A DNA stretch of 64,000 bases, taken from contig NC_088943.1 of assembly GCF_033473495.1 (NCBI RefSeq), positions 2,212,001 to 2,276,000 on the forward strand. Reading direction: 5' to 3'. Below, piece by piece: positions 12,422 through 23,636 of this stretch (its first letter is position 1; each line of letters begins with the position of its first letter). The notes under the pieces are model-generated. The model did not search any database, was not told the origin of the DNA, and was given only the letters and a program-made list of their open reading frames with translations. The stretch is from Cercospora beticola. Its lineage: Eukaryota; Ascomycota; Dothideomycetes; Mycosphaerellales; Mycosphaerellaceae. The position numbers and the translations under genes were made by a program.

Positions 12422-12889
12422 TTTGTGGGCCTTGCGTCAGATCATCAACGAGTGTGGTGGATCATGAACAGGCAGAAACGTGGAAGCCGTCGCGAGAAAT
12501 GGGGAGAGGAGGCACGCGTCGCCCACATGGGCAGGGGGACGTGCAAGGGTAACGGCGATCCGGAGACGCGCTTTCGATGCGCAAACACGTGATATTTTGG
12601 AAATTGCGACTTTCGTGCCACTTTGTAGAAGAAACGAACGACTCGTGCGTTTGTCACCTTATCGAGAGACGCTCATCCATGCAACAACACTGTGAGATTA
12701 ATTTTGTCCACGCCCACATACTACAGTCTGTCATCTGCATGCGCGGATTCAAGTAGCACAAGCTCGAGGACCTTTCGAGGCTCTCCTACCAATGCACTGC
12801 CCTAAACCGGCTGCTAAGGTTGCAAATGCCCAGAGAGTGAGATATGCGCTGCTGTCCGATACTTAAATGCATATAACGAACTGTACTGG
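12422..12889. other. Short intergenic region, no gene seen
   Basis: Upstream region of the Rad5-like gene plus the 3' flank of the sugar transporter. A purine-rich stretch near 12490-12560 gives small ORFs on both strands, none credible. Confidence 0.4.
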
Positions 12890-14591
12890 CTAATTCTTCT
12901 CCATCTGTTCGACACTGATCCTCGCGACTTCTTTCTCATCAGCCTTGGCAAACGCTCTATACCGATCCTCCTCATCCTGCCTGCTCGCTTTGATGACGAC
13001 AGTGTTCTTCTTGTCCAGGCCCATAAGCACTCTCGGGTTCTCGAAGAACATCTCATCAATCTGCTCGAGTGAGCGACCAGAAGTCTCGACGCCGAAAAAG
13101 TAGGTCAACGGGACGAAGCTTGCGCAGACGATCGCCCAGATCCAGAAGTAGTTGCCTTTGATGTGGTTGAGGCCGATTGGAGTCACTGAACAGAAGTTAG
13201 CAAGCGCTCGTGTCAGATTGAGTACATCGACTCACCCATCACAACAACAAAATTGGACATCCAGTGCGAGAACACTCCCACCGCCGTCGCCTTGTTTCTG
13301 ACTCTCAGCGGCTGGATCTCGGCACTGTAGCTCCAGCTTACAGGCAAAATGCCCAGCGTGAAGCAATCAAGATACAGAAACATGAAAGCAACAGCCGCTG
13401 CAGCGGAGCTGTAGCTTTGCTTAATTAGACAGCCTGCGATCAGCGCCATGCAGACAGCACAGCCAATGCTTGAGAGCATGACTGACCATCGTCGTCCGAT
13501 CTTGTCGATGTAGAAGTATGGAGGCCAGCTGAAGACAGCGTACTGCGTGAAAGCCACAGAAGCCAGGATCAGAGACATATTTTGGCTGAAGCCCAAGTAC
13601 TGCTCCAGAATGTAGGCGAGGTAATAGCAGAGGGCATTGATTCCGGACTGGTAACAGGTTAGCATACGGCACGGATGTCGGATTGATACGCCTTTTGGCG
13701 GCTTCACTCACCCATTGGTTCATCATGTACGGACCCATACCAAGCAAGACGCGTTGCAAATTCCGAGTCTTTGTCGCATTAGAGAAGACTTCACTCCAAG
13801 ACGGCTCTCCATCTTCATTCTCAGCTTGGATTGCAGCCAAGATCTCTTGCAGCTGCCCAGAAACTTCCGCGTCATCTTCAGTCTTGTCCAAGAGTCGAGC
13901 AATCGTATGTCGGGCCTCAGGGATCCGGCCTTGTTTCGCAAGCCAACGTGGAGTTTCTGGGAGAAACGGACAGCAAAGCAAAACCAGGGATGAGAACAAA
14001 ATCTGACAGGCAATTGGGAATCGCCATTGAAGACTGTTGTTGGCGAACAAAGTTGCAAAGCAAAGCCAGGATGCGATGGCGACTCCAATGATGATAAGCG
14101 CGGACTGCACTACCAGAAGAGCACCTCGGTTGTGAGAAGGAAGAGTCTCAGATTGCAGGATTGGAACAGCAACTGTACTCAGACCGACTCCTACTCCTGC
14201 GATCACTCGCGCCACGGCCATTTGAGTGTAGGAGTAGCATGCTGTTTGGATTGTAGCACCCACGATGACAATGATGTTGGCATAGATGATGGACTTCTTG
14301 CGCCCAAGATACTCGCCGAAGAAGAATGCGGCAACGGCACCGAATGCACAGCCAATGTCGTAAATAGCGGTGACGAAGCCAGTCATGGTAGGACCTGGGT
14401 GACCGAGCATTGTTTTAAAGCCATCGCCGCCCAAGATGCCGCCGAAGAGACCTTGATCATAGCTGGAATTCCATCAGCTTGTGCGCGATTGATACAACGT
14501 GATGATGTACTGACCCAAAGAGTAAGAAGTCCAATCCTGAAGCTAGCAGGATGACTGCTATCAGCTTTGAACCTCGAAGTTCGATCCCCAT
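12890..14591 (-). CDS. MFS sugar transporter
   Basis: Four exons: 14515-14591, 13712-14462, 13236-13647 and 12890-13185, giving 511 residues. The ATG at 14591 (MGIELRGSKL) is chosen because the first transmembrane helix with FGYDQGLFGG follows directly, as usual in the family; an in-frame upstream ATG at 14660 would add 23 odd residues. Sugar-porter marks are GEYLGRKKS between helices 2 and 3, PETPRWL after helix 6, the repeated DKIGRRWS in the second half, and ETSGRSLEQIDEMF at the C-terminal edge of helix 12. About 12 hydrophobic segments are visible. It is a plasma-membrane proton symporter or facilitator for a hexose, pentose or related sugar; specificity cannot be read from sequence. Confidence 0.92.
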
Positions 14592-15427
14592 GATGCCGAT
14601 TTCGTCCGCTGCTCCTGATGAGTGTGAAGATAGTCCAGGATAAATCAACGTGAATGCCACGAGGCACGCCTGGACTTATAAGTCAAGGATTGCGGAGAGA
14701 ATTCCATGCCTGCTTGCCCTATCCCGAGTCAATATAGTGGTTCCCCGCCTGTTCCCAGTATTTTCGTGCCTTCTCGCATCGTATGGTAGCACGAAAGGCA
14801 ATTCGCAGGCTCGTCATTGGATCTGCGGTATCCCCAGACTTCCCCAGATGCCCACCCGCATCGCGTCGCTGGTGAAATGCGGAGCTGCGAGCCTCGGATT
14901 GCCAGGAACGGTCTTCCACTGCACGTCGCGGTTGTTGTTGCAGACCAACATGATGCAAGGTCGGGCGATGTTGTGCCGTTAAGGTTTCGCGAGCACTTCG
15001 GGAAACCGCTTCGGGTCTTCCGGCTCGCCAGCTGCCTTCTTGCTATTCTCCTGTTTTCCGACTCAACTTCACGCTATCGAAGCGCAGACTTCATGTCGAA
15101 CGCCAGCAGACGCGCCAGACGTGTAGCTGGGCATTATGAAGAGGACGATGCAACTTTCCGACGCCACGAGGCTGCACGTGGCGCCCGATCCTACAACGGT
15201 ACAACTACGGCATACCCAGGACAAGAACTCGAAACACCAAGGCTTCCTCGGCTGGCCGCCGGCCCCTCGTGTTGCTTGCTGTTGATTTGGCCGGCGGGCT
15301 CTTCGCCTGAGACTCCTCTTGGTCTGGCATCATCACGAACGCGACTTTTGCACGTTGGCGAATGACGACGCCCTTCGGGATTCACGCTGTGACGCGACAA
15401 GAGGCTATCTGGAGCGAGGAGCGCGCC
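14592..15427. other. Intergenic region with doubtful short ORF
   Basis: Upstream of the sugar transporter. A plus-strand reading from 15093 to 15365 (MSNASRRARRVAGHYEEDD...) is open for about 90 codons, but its second half loses any protein character. I do not count it as a gene. Nothing else recognisable. Confidence 0.35.
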
Positions 15428-16638
15428 TCAATCATAGTACTTGACCTTCACGCCGCCAATGACCTCCTTCTCCTTCTCTTTTGACTCGCCCTGCTTTGGC
15501 TTGTCCTGATTCTGCCTAACTCTAGTCCGAACCCAATCTCTAGCTTTGATATCTGCCGCTTGGCCGTCCGAATCATCTTTGAGACCCAGACGTCGCAGCA
15601 ATGGGCTGTCAACTGTCTTCAAATCAAGATCGTGCGCAGGTCTGCAGAGAATGTTAGCCTTTGTGAGCTCGATCATGTCTGAATTGACTCACCTCAGGAA
15701 GTAAAGCAGGCCAAGCCGATCCAGATGAGCTTGATCCTCCGGTGAAGCATGCACCCGATGAATGGACGACTTCAAGTACGCATTCGTCCAGAACTGCAGC
15801 ACATCGGCGATGTTGACTGTGATACTTCCAGGATAGGGCTTCACCCATTTCCACGACCCATCAGGCATCAGCACTTGCAGCGCCGCAACCGGCTGCCGAA
15901 AGAGTAACGTCAGAGATCCAAAATCGGTATGTCCTCTCGAATATATGTTTTGATACTTGGCATTCTCTTCCGGCGTTCTTGCTCGGTAGATCATGTACCT
16001 CAAATGACAATCCGAGAGGTCATTATACCGATGGCCATTCGACAGATAGTCCTCAGGAAGCTCCAAGACAATCGATATCAGCACAAGTAATTTCTGAATC
16101 ACATCTTCCGCAATATGGCGCTGGAACTTCTCAATCTCGGCTCGGTTCTCGTGAATGACTTCTGGATGACTGCGTTCAAGCTCTGGGAGGTGTTTGAAGA
16201 TGTTGTACATCTCCACATTGTCGCGAAGTCCTGGAAACAGCTCAATGGTGCCTTTCGGACGGTACCCGGAGTAATGGCCTTCTTCAAGTCGCGCCCGATG
16301 CCTGAGCTTCTCTTCTTCTGGCAGCGCAAAGATCTCTTTGCCAATGGCGAATTGGCGATCGACTTCTTCTTGACTCAGGCCAAAGTTTGTGATCTACAGA
16401 GAATTAGCTTCGCTGGTGGAAGAGTTTGGAAGGACCTCACGTAGAAGAAGCCGACTTTGTGGACAGCATCTCGAAGCTGGTTCGCAAGCTTCTGTTTCCC
16501 TCCTGGCTGGTCGAACTGGGACAAATCGAGCGTGATCAAATCAGCCCAGTCGAGGTCGAACTTCGACTCCTTTGCTTGCTCATATCTCGGCAGCACCCTT
16601 CGAGGCACATCCTGAACGGTTTGTGTTGCAGTAGCCAT
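15428..16638 (-). CDS. 2-oxoglutarate/Fe(II) dioxygenase, IPNS-like
   Basis: Three exons: 16441-16638, 15693-16393 and 15428-15641, giving 370 residues. The N-terminal DIOX_N part includes DLSQF and KVGFFYITNFG (the first intron falls after FFY, phase 0). Iron ligands are H221 and D223 in SRGHTDFGSLTLLF and H278 in SSIHRVHA. The usual 2-oxoglutarate-binding Arg-x-Ser after the second histidine is R292-L-G294, so the serine is glycine here. The lysine-rich C-terminal tail (KQGESKEKEKE) extends past the core. Fungal relatives act in secondary metabolism or as general oxidative enzymes with unknown substrates; nothing nearby fixes a pathway. The tandem MFS gene on the same strand could be a functional neighbour, but this is only proximity. 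Confidence 0.9.
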
Positions 16639-17809
16639 CGTTGATGCTGACAATGTTAGTGCGACGAAAGAGTTGACAAGTCCTGTGTCGATACAACGGA
16701 GTTCAACGCAGGAAATATGCAGCCTAATGTCTGGTAACGTTATCCGGCAACTCGGCAAGCTCAACAAGAAATGGACTTTCTGCCCCTCAGAAGCCACCAC
16801 AGCTTTGTCCAGTAGAGTTGTTTGCGTACCTGGCAACTCGAAAGATACGTACCTTCGCAGCTGAGTCCGCTTATGTACCGATCACGTGGCAAGCTGCACA
16901 GCCATCACGCAATACGCGGGATGGATGCGTAAGGCTTCTTTACTCCACAAAGTCATCAATATGGCCAATGTCTCTAGGGAAAGAACACGCAATCTGCTTG
17001 CGAGATGCTCTGCAGGTTATTGGCCCATGAGAACCTGGCAAAGCGCCTGTCGACTGCCCTCATCGCGGGCGAGCAGAAGTACGCAGAAGGTATTCTGTGA
17101 GCGGCAGCGGGTTTGATATGCGTTGCTGCCACAATCTTCATATCCTGACGTGGACGCTTGCACAGATTCTGTGTAGCATCTCTGGATATCAACACGTATG
17201 CCCCAGTCTCGGCACAATAAGGTTGAGAATCGTCCGCACATAACATCACACAGCAGCCTGTCACTCACCAAGGCTACCCGGGCTTTCACTATTCGAATGC
17301 GGGCGCGCAAGAGATACACCATGGACCTCTCGTAAATCTTACCTGGCTGAACAAGCCCTCGGGTATGCGGCCGACTGAGACTGCCAGCCTCCGGACTCTG
17401 CTGCAGACACATAGTCACGCAACGTGTGTCTATCGTGTGCCTTGGGATGAATAAGGTGAGCTGTACACTTATCATCAAAGGCTTTTGGGCCGCTACGCTC
17501 TAGCCACTTGAGATACGTCTGGTACGTGACAGCGGTGTTTTCGAGCGCTACATGTCACCAGAGCGAATCAACAGCATGATATCGTCATTTCCGTACTGTC
17601 ACATCTGATTCAGAACGCTCACATGGCAAGCACCAGGAGTGATCCGATGGCACGAGGTGTACTCCGGCGACCTTTGTAGCCAGGTGGCATATCTAGAGCT
17701 CGAGTCTACAAGTACAGCTGCCATTGCAATCAATGCTGCACTGACCCCGAAAACATTTTGCTGAAGTATTCAATACTCCACATTGCGCAGGTCAATCCGC
17801 CACACATTC
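16639..17809. other. Intergenic region, no gene seen
   Basis: A 1.2-kb stretch between the oxygenase start and the decayed secreted-protein gene; these two are transcribed divergently. ORFs here lack domains and do not extend across plausible splice sites. Confidence 0.4.
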
Positions 17810-19042
17810 ATGGCACCGAAGAACTTCCCAAAGTTGCGCCACGCTTTTGGGCTGCTCTTCTCCGCCTTGGTTCTCCTCGGTGCACCCACTCCGCAAGGCA
17901 ACGCCTCCCACACGACGATCGAACAAGGAAAGTCGACGAGTGGAGAAGCATGTCTTGTCAACTTTATGAGTGCTGCATCGCCCGGCTACAATGCCACATC
18001 GAAGGCGATCAAGCGTGTTAGTTTAACTCCTTTGGACCCTCAAACTGAGACCGCGAACGAGAAGGCTGCCCATGCGCTTGTTCAATGCATGGCTGATGCT
18101 GGAAGAGCTATGCCGCAGGCCCATATCAGACCGCACGATGCTCGCACGGCTAATTGGCATCGGACTGAGCTTGATGCAAAGTTCATGGATACGCAGCTAT
18201 CTAGGCTTGCTGGCTTGCAGATGCCCGAAGAGGGACGGGCCTTTGGGTTTCACTCAAAAGGGCCGGCTGGATGGTTCGGTGAAGACTGGCGGAAACAAGG
18301 CACGCCATTCAATTACCAGATTCTTGCGAACCCGTCGAAAGACATTCTGGGTAGGTCGCGCTTGGTATCACTGTCTATTGCATACTGACGAGACATCCGC
18401 AGTCGGTCTTTCAGGATATGGACCACGAAGGTGGGATGGGGGCCAGGGACCACGTGTAGATCCAGATGTCTACACCCCTGGGCAAGACGCTGAGACCTTA
18501 CATTGGTCGGATGTCGCGTATCTCACGTACGCCAAGTACAGCAAATTCGAGCCAACCGACAGGAGTGGACATCCTGGATTCTTCTATTCGCCTCCTCAAT
18601 GGATATATTTCCCGCAAGCTCAGGCATCTGACCGAACCCTACAAGCTCTCCAATCCAGCCTCAATTCTCAATTCGAGCTGGGTCTGAGACCGAAGCCGGG
18701 CCTCACATTGCCAATCGGTACACGAGCTTACGACCTTCTGATTACATCACCTATGGTCGGTGGCGCTGTCGTTTTCCTCGCCCAGCATAGGTACCGCTTC
18801 GGCCCGTGTGTAATATCATCGTCACAGTCTGGAACTCTGGCGCTAAGACACAAGACGGGATCCAGATCCCCGACATTCTATTGTATGTCCAGCAGAGCGA
18901 TGACAACACGAAAACCATCATCCAGAAGAACCGCGAGGACGACGCAAATTATAACAGCGGTGGCACTCGCAAATGGTGACACTACTACAAGAACTATTTT
19001 CCAAGGTGGTCGGCCCCAGAGCCTGCTCCTAGCGGGCGATAG
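17810..19042 (+). pseudogene. Decayed gene for a secreted protein of unknown function
   Basis: The first exon (17810-18350) encodes an N-terminal hydrophobic stretch (FGLLFSALVLLGAPTPQGNA), probably a signal peptide or anchor. A 52-bp intron (GTAGGT...CAG) leads to exon 2 at 18403. The frame reads sensibly to about 18805 and then turns into nonsense. From 18812 a different frame reads well (NIIVTVWNSGAKTQDG...) until TGA at 18977-18979; protein-like sequence continues past it (HYYKNYF...APEPAPSG) to TAG at 19040-19042. The frame switch falls on a GTGTGT run at 18806-18811, so a GT slip is the simplest cause. Introns tested between 18700 and 18830 did not restore a frame. A sequencing error at the GT run plus an early natural stop is the alternative. 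I do not recognise the family. Confidence 0.55.
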
Positions 19043-19371
19043 TGCGTGCAGCAAATCTTCATGTAAGATCAGTATCGATGTATGTACTCACCAGTTCGGT
19101 TCGGATCTCTCCAGGCGCAGGGAAAACCTGAAGCTGTAAGATGACTGACGTTTCTTCCAGAACTGTAACTCTCGTTTTCTCTGCCAAGAAGCACATCGAT
19201 GCTGGAGAAAGGCACCAGATGCGTCCTTCAGCACATGTCGGCGACTGAAAGCAAATGCATGCATTATGCGAAGCTATGATCTTTAACACTTGGTTCCCGA
19301 TCAATGTAGAAGCACAAAATGCCTTATTTGTACAGTAACTGCAAACCCCATTTTCCCAAGGTCTCCTGACG

Positions 19372-20592
19372 TCAACTCGAACTCCCCTTCAGCCTCGTCT
19401 CTAATTCCCGCAGAGTGAACTGTAACCTCGACTTCAACAGGTTTCCCATACTCGAATACAATTTGCCTCCCCCAACCATTTGCTTCGTCGAACTCTCAGT
19501 ACAGAACTGCGCATCAAATCGATCGGCAACTTCCTTCAGTCTCTGAATTTGACCAAGAATAATATGGTTCTTAAGTACCCATCCCATACTTCCATCGAGC
19601 TTATATGCTCCCAACGCCAGCTGTTCATCCACAACAACTTCTCTGCAATGCACCTTGCCATTGGTATTAGGCATTTCCGTGTTGGGGTCTCGGATACAAG
19701 CGACTGTTTGGTACCATGTGAGAACCTTGGACGCCAGTGTTGCAATCGCGATGGGTAGGTGGAAGTCTTTGACGCAAGGGCAAGATATGAGATCGTGGCA
19801 GATCTGTACAGCGCGTGAGGTGCTGCTCAGGACTTGATCGACAGAGTATTGTTTTGTCTCGTGGTCAATCTGTGCGTATGGGATTTCGTAGAGCCTGTTG
19901 AGAGTTTCGGTCGCGGTCCGTAGACACTGGTCTACACCGGGTGGAGTGGGTGAGTTCGGGATGAATTCTTGGGACATATTGTTGAGCTCGTTTGGGTATA
20001 TCTTCGCGTCCGCTGATTGGGGCAAGCAGACGGGGTGCCTGGTGTCTGACATGGGACTCGGTTGTTGTGTTGGTTCGCGGGAGTCCACTCTGACCAGAGG
20101 GCTTTCACTGGGTAATGAAGCGTTGGTGAAATCGAAAAACCATTCTGGCTCCATGGGCGTGTTGACGGAGCTGTTGTCTGCTGTATGAATATCTTGAAAG
20201 AAAGTCGGCTCTGCGCTGCCATATGCACGCATGTCTGGAGGTGATGGATATGGTGAGGATGTTGCAGACCATGCCGGTTCGGTCTTAGGTGTGTGGCCGG
20301 AGATCGGGTACGCAATCTGCGCCGGCAGTCCGTGGCCCAGAGGCCCGCCGTTCACAGGCTGTGGTGAATCCGCAGCGGGTCCCCTTCGTGGTAGAACTGG
20401 AGCATTCGCGATTCTTTTGTTGAGACCTTGACTTGATCTGGGAGGCTTGCCAGCTCTTAGCGAACGGCTGTAATTGCAGTCACGCCCCAAGGTACGACAT
20501 CTCGCACAAGAGGGCCGTTCTTGGGTGCATTTGATCTTGGTAGCTGAGCAGTGATCGCATGCAGCTCGGTACTTGATAGTTGGAGTAGACAT
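19372..20592 (-). CDS. Zn2Cys6 transcription factor, AflR-like
   Basis: A 406-residue single-exon regulator. The binuclear zinc cluster lies at the very N-terminus: C-x2-C-x6-C-x6-C-x2-C-x6-C, beginning ACDHCSATKIKC and followed by a basic linker (RSLRAGKPPR). The middle is Pro/Ser/Thr-rich. The C-terminal 170 residues (from about LSSTSRAVQICHDLISCPC) resemble the aflatoxin-regulatory (AflR C-terminal) domain, with its conserved Cys pair, LASKVLTWYQ and the LGAYKLD segment. AflR-type proteins activate non-reducing polyketide clusters such as aflatoxin, dothistromin and related pigments. The next gene downstream of its promoter (22207-23636, same strand) encodes an ACP-thioesterase protein, which supports a polyketide link. 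Confidence 0.9.
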   Translation of the reverse strand: MSTPTIKYRAACDHCSATKIKCTQERPSCARCRTLGRDCNYSRSLRAGKPPRSSQGLNKRIANAPVLPRRGPAADSPQPVNGGPLGHGLPAQIAYPISGHTPKTEPAWSATSSPYPSPPDMRAYGSAEPTFFQDIHTADNSSVNTPMEPEWFFDFTNASLPSESPLVRVDSREPTQQPSPMSDTRHPVCLPQSADAKIYPNELNNMSQEFIPNSPTPPGVDQCLRTATETLNRLYEIPYAQIDHETKQYSVDQVLSSTSRAVQICHDLISCPCVKDFHLPIAIATLASKVLTWYQTVACIRDPNTEMPNTNGKVHCREVVVDEQLALGAYKLDGSMGWVLKNHIILGQIQRLKEVADRFDAQFCTESSTKQMVGGGKLYSSMGNLLKSRLQFTLRELETRLKGSSS

Positions 20593-22206
20593 GATACCCT
20601 AGGGCGCTCGAATTAGGGGATCTGCAACTAGGAGTGAAGAGGTTCACAAGAGCGACAACAACGGAACCAGCAGTGTGGAACAAGATATACATGTTACCTC
20701 GAGCTACATAACTACCAGAGAGCTCCCTGCAGACTGATCAATCTGTCATCGCTTCGAAATGCGCTTGTATGTCGGGAATAGCAGCTGTGTGTGGCCTTGC
20801 GCCAATGCCATTGGCGTTTTCGAGTCATGGAAGGCGGTCCTGTGCGGCGTATCTGCAGCGGTGAAGGATCATAGGGACCACACACTACATGGGGTCCAGT
20901 TTTCTCGGCGTGGGATATCTCGTAGCGTGTCTCGTGGGAGTTCTGGAGCATACACAAGCCGGCAGAGGGGTCCGCTGACGTCCCTCTGAAATGAACAATG
21001 TCGACATGTTGAAATGCCTGCAAAGTCTTTCGAGCCTTCGTGCAATGACAGAGCGTCCCTTACCACGTTACAACTGCGGCACGCGCGGCGCGTTGCTTGA
21101 GAGAGGAGCTTTGACTTTGAACCGGCTATACTCCCTAGATCTGCTCACAACCTTAACACAATCTTTGAAGTTGGTTGAGCTGGTCAGGAATTTTCCCCGA
21201 TGCACATTAATGCAATGACGGAGGGGCGCTCGCCGGATATCGAGAAGCGCTTCACCCTGCTAGCGGCGTATCCAGCGGAGCGCTTTGTCGCGCCAGCTTG
21301 TCCAGGTGCCTGAGGGTGGCCGACGGCCAGAAGTTTTCGAATGCCAATGGCGACAAAAGTGACTGTCAATCGGGTGACGAGCACAAAGCTCCCACTGTGA
21401 AGAAGTTGACGGCGAACTCCAAAGGCCAAGCATTTCAGCCAGTTCCGGGCCCTGGGGATGTTTTACTTTGATGAAGTCCTTGCCTGCCCGTCTTGCGCGT
21501 GCGTGACGGAGCCGAATGAGCGTTTCTCGGAGAGCATGACGTCTCCGTAGTGGTTGCTGGTAAGTTACGGGTCGAAATGTCAGCAGAGCGGCGAGCGTGT
21601 GATCCCACGATCCCAGAGATCTCGAGACTGGGGGAACGAAGTAAGTTCACGGAAACTTGGACTTGGTGGTCAAAGAAGGAAAGAAGAAGGTTGTACGGCG
21701 CCGGCTCATCCCGCCCACCGTTTCTGTGACGATCGGCGGCTCCTCCGGCCACAAGCACTCCTCCATCAACGCCTTCCAACAAGCGTATCGATACTCTCAT
21801 ACATTCCTTCTTCCACACTGAAATCTAACTCTGTGCACTTCTTGCTGCATCTATGGCGGATTTCACTCTCAGAAATCTCAGATACAACCAGAGAAGGAGC
21901 CAGGCATCTCACCTTTCAGGAAAATGCTCCCTTGACGGGACGGGCACTTCCTTTCACGATGGACAAGGACTCTGCAGAACAAAAGCAAATAGCCCAAGCT
22001 CTGCGGGACGCACTAGGTACACTGGTGTACTCGGTCTGCTATGGTTCCGTGCAAGGAGCGTAAGAGTCCGAGTCGCGGCAGCAATGGCCCCCCTGCCTCG
22101 ATCGTTTTCCCAGGCAGTAAGTCGAGTGACCTTGCATACACACGACTAGCTCCGGATCTACCAGGTCTCGTGACGGCAGGGCTACTCTAGCTCTCCAGCA
22201 GTTTGA
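20593..22206. other. Intergenic region, no firm gene
   Basis: This 1.6-kb region separates the AflR-like gene from the ACP-TE gene. A weak plus-strand reading around 21958-22063 (MDKDSAEQKQIAQALRD...) has helical character but no family resemblance and is too short to accept. No repeat or RNA gene was recognised. Confidence 0.4.
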
Positions 22207-23636
22207 CTACTGCAGGGCCTCTGCAATGCAAATAGAAATCTGCGGCGCATATTCGGAGCTCTGGGAAGGCACGAAATGGGTTAGCGATATTCTCTTTCAG
22301 TCCAAATCACGGCCGAGAGGAGCAACGGAGGTCGTGCTAACGAACTTACCATCATCTCGAAATGGTCTGCATCGAGCTTTCCGCACCAGATTTCACTGCC
22401 GGGCAACAACACCTCCCATCCACCAGGCCCAAAGTCACGCCTCGCCTCTGTCAGAAACCTGATGACGCTTTTCTCCCCGTCAGAAAGCGCATGAGGTGGT
22501 GGCGGAGCTTCGTCGGGAACTCCGCGTCCAGCCCACAGGATCCGCACGTTCTTCACTGCGCCAATGCCACACCTACTTTGCCGATACGAATTCAGGACCT
22601 TGGTGAAAGCCTTGAGATGTGGCAGCACCCATTCTGGAATATGCCCTCCGTACCTCCAGTCGCGCACTGAGCGGATGTACTCGTACAGCTCATCTGATAA
22701 ATGGCCTAAGGTCTCGGGCACCGGACTATTGATGAGTGTCATACTATTGACTTTCTCCCCTCGAGCAACCAGAAGCTGCGCTGCACGAAAGGCGAGAGCG
22801 CCTCCCGCGGCATATCCAGCGAAATCGTATGGACCCTGAGGCTGACGTCTTTGGATCTCCGTGATGTAAGTTTCGACCAGGCCATCCCATGAACACATCA
22901 TATCAGCTGGTCGTTTGAGGAAGGGACACTGTAATCCATAAACAACCACATCGAGGGCAATACGAGGGAGGTTGACGTACGACCGCTCGCTCCCTGATCC
23001 ATCGGGGAATAAAAAGACTGCCCAGGACGCCGTCCCCGGCCGGCCCTGCATGACTACGGAAGTCGCTGTCGGCATCGCAGGTGATGCATCGCGTGACGTG
23101 GTGTATCGAATCGAAGGCGATGGCTCGCGTGATATCGGAGGCGGTGTCACCGCCCACGGCTCGAGCTCTTCTAAAGGTGTGGCCATGGAAGTAGACGAAG
23201 GCGTTCCTAATCGTGCTATTCTCTCCACAGGCGTGCCGATCATTGGCGAGTGGAGCGACTCTGTTGACTTCATTCCTCCATTTGCCATCGAGGTGGATCG
23301 CATTGGAATGGCCAGATCCTCTGGTGTCGAGGGAAGTCTTGAATCGGAGTAATCCGATGGTGACGTTGTCAATGACAAAGGAGGTACTTCTTGTCTTCCA
23401 CTCCCCAACAAGGTCGTCTTCAGATCGCCAATAGCTCTCAAATTGACCAAGTCATCAGCGCTGAAATCGAGCTGCAGCTCTTTCTTCAATCGCGCGCTAA
23501 TGGCCACCGAAAGCAAAGGATCCGTCAGCAGATCCGCCATAGCCATGTCATCGGTGAGTTCTTCCTGAGGAGTCTGGCTCTCCTGACACAGGATGTCTAT
23601 CGTCCGCTGATACTGCTCTTCCTCTGGCCTGCCCAT
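22207..23636 (-). CDS. Stand-alone ACP-thioesterase protein with both active serines lost
   Basis: Two exons, 22350-23636 and 22207-22260, give 446 residues; the intron (GTAAGT...GCTAACCC...CCCAG) is needed for the natural end after DHFEMM. The ATG at 23636 precedes a helical N-terminus. Residues about 10-75 are an acyl-carrier domain of the non-reducing PKS type, but the phosphopantetheine site reads TDPLLS instead of the family's DSLL, so Pro40 replaces the serine. A 120-residue Ser/Pro/Thr linker follows, then a thioesterase/Claisen-cyclase domain (about 205-446) in which GYSAGG has become GYAAGG (Ala276). The catalytic His (DADHFEMM, H425) remains. The frame is open throughout, so this is not an ordinary broken PKS end. 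It may be a non-catalytic binding or regulatory protein, or a late-stage remnant. Confidence 0.8.

Noticed and set aside
15093..15365. A 90-codon ORF beginning MSNASRRARRVAG
   Set aside because: Initial basic segment is plausible, but the second half is low-sense and no homology can be argued by eye.
18351..19139. The single long frame of the decayed gene read straight to 19139 as an intact C-terminus
   Set aside because: After about 18805 this frame turns into Ser/Arg-rich nonsense while another frame reads as protein, so the long ORF is not the native end.
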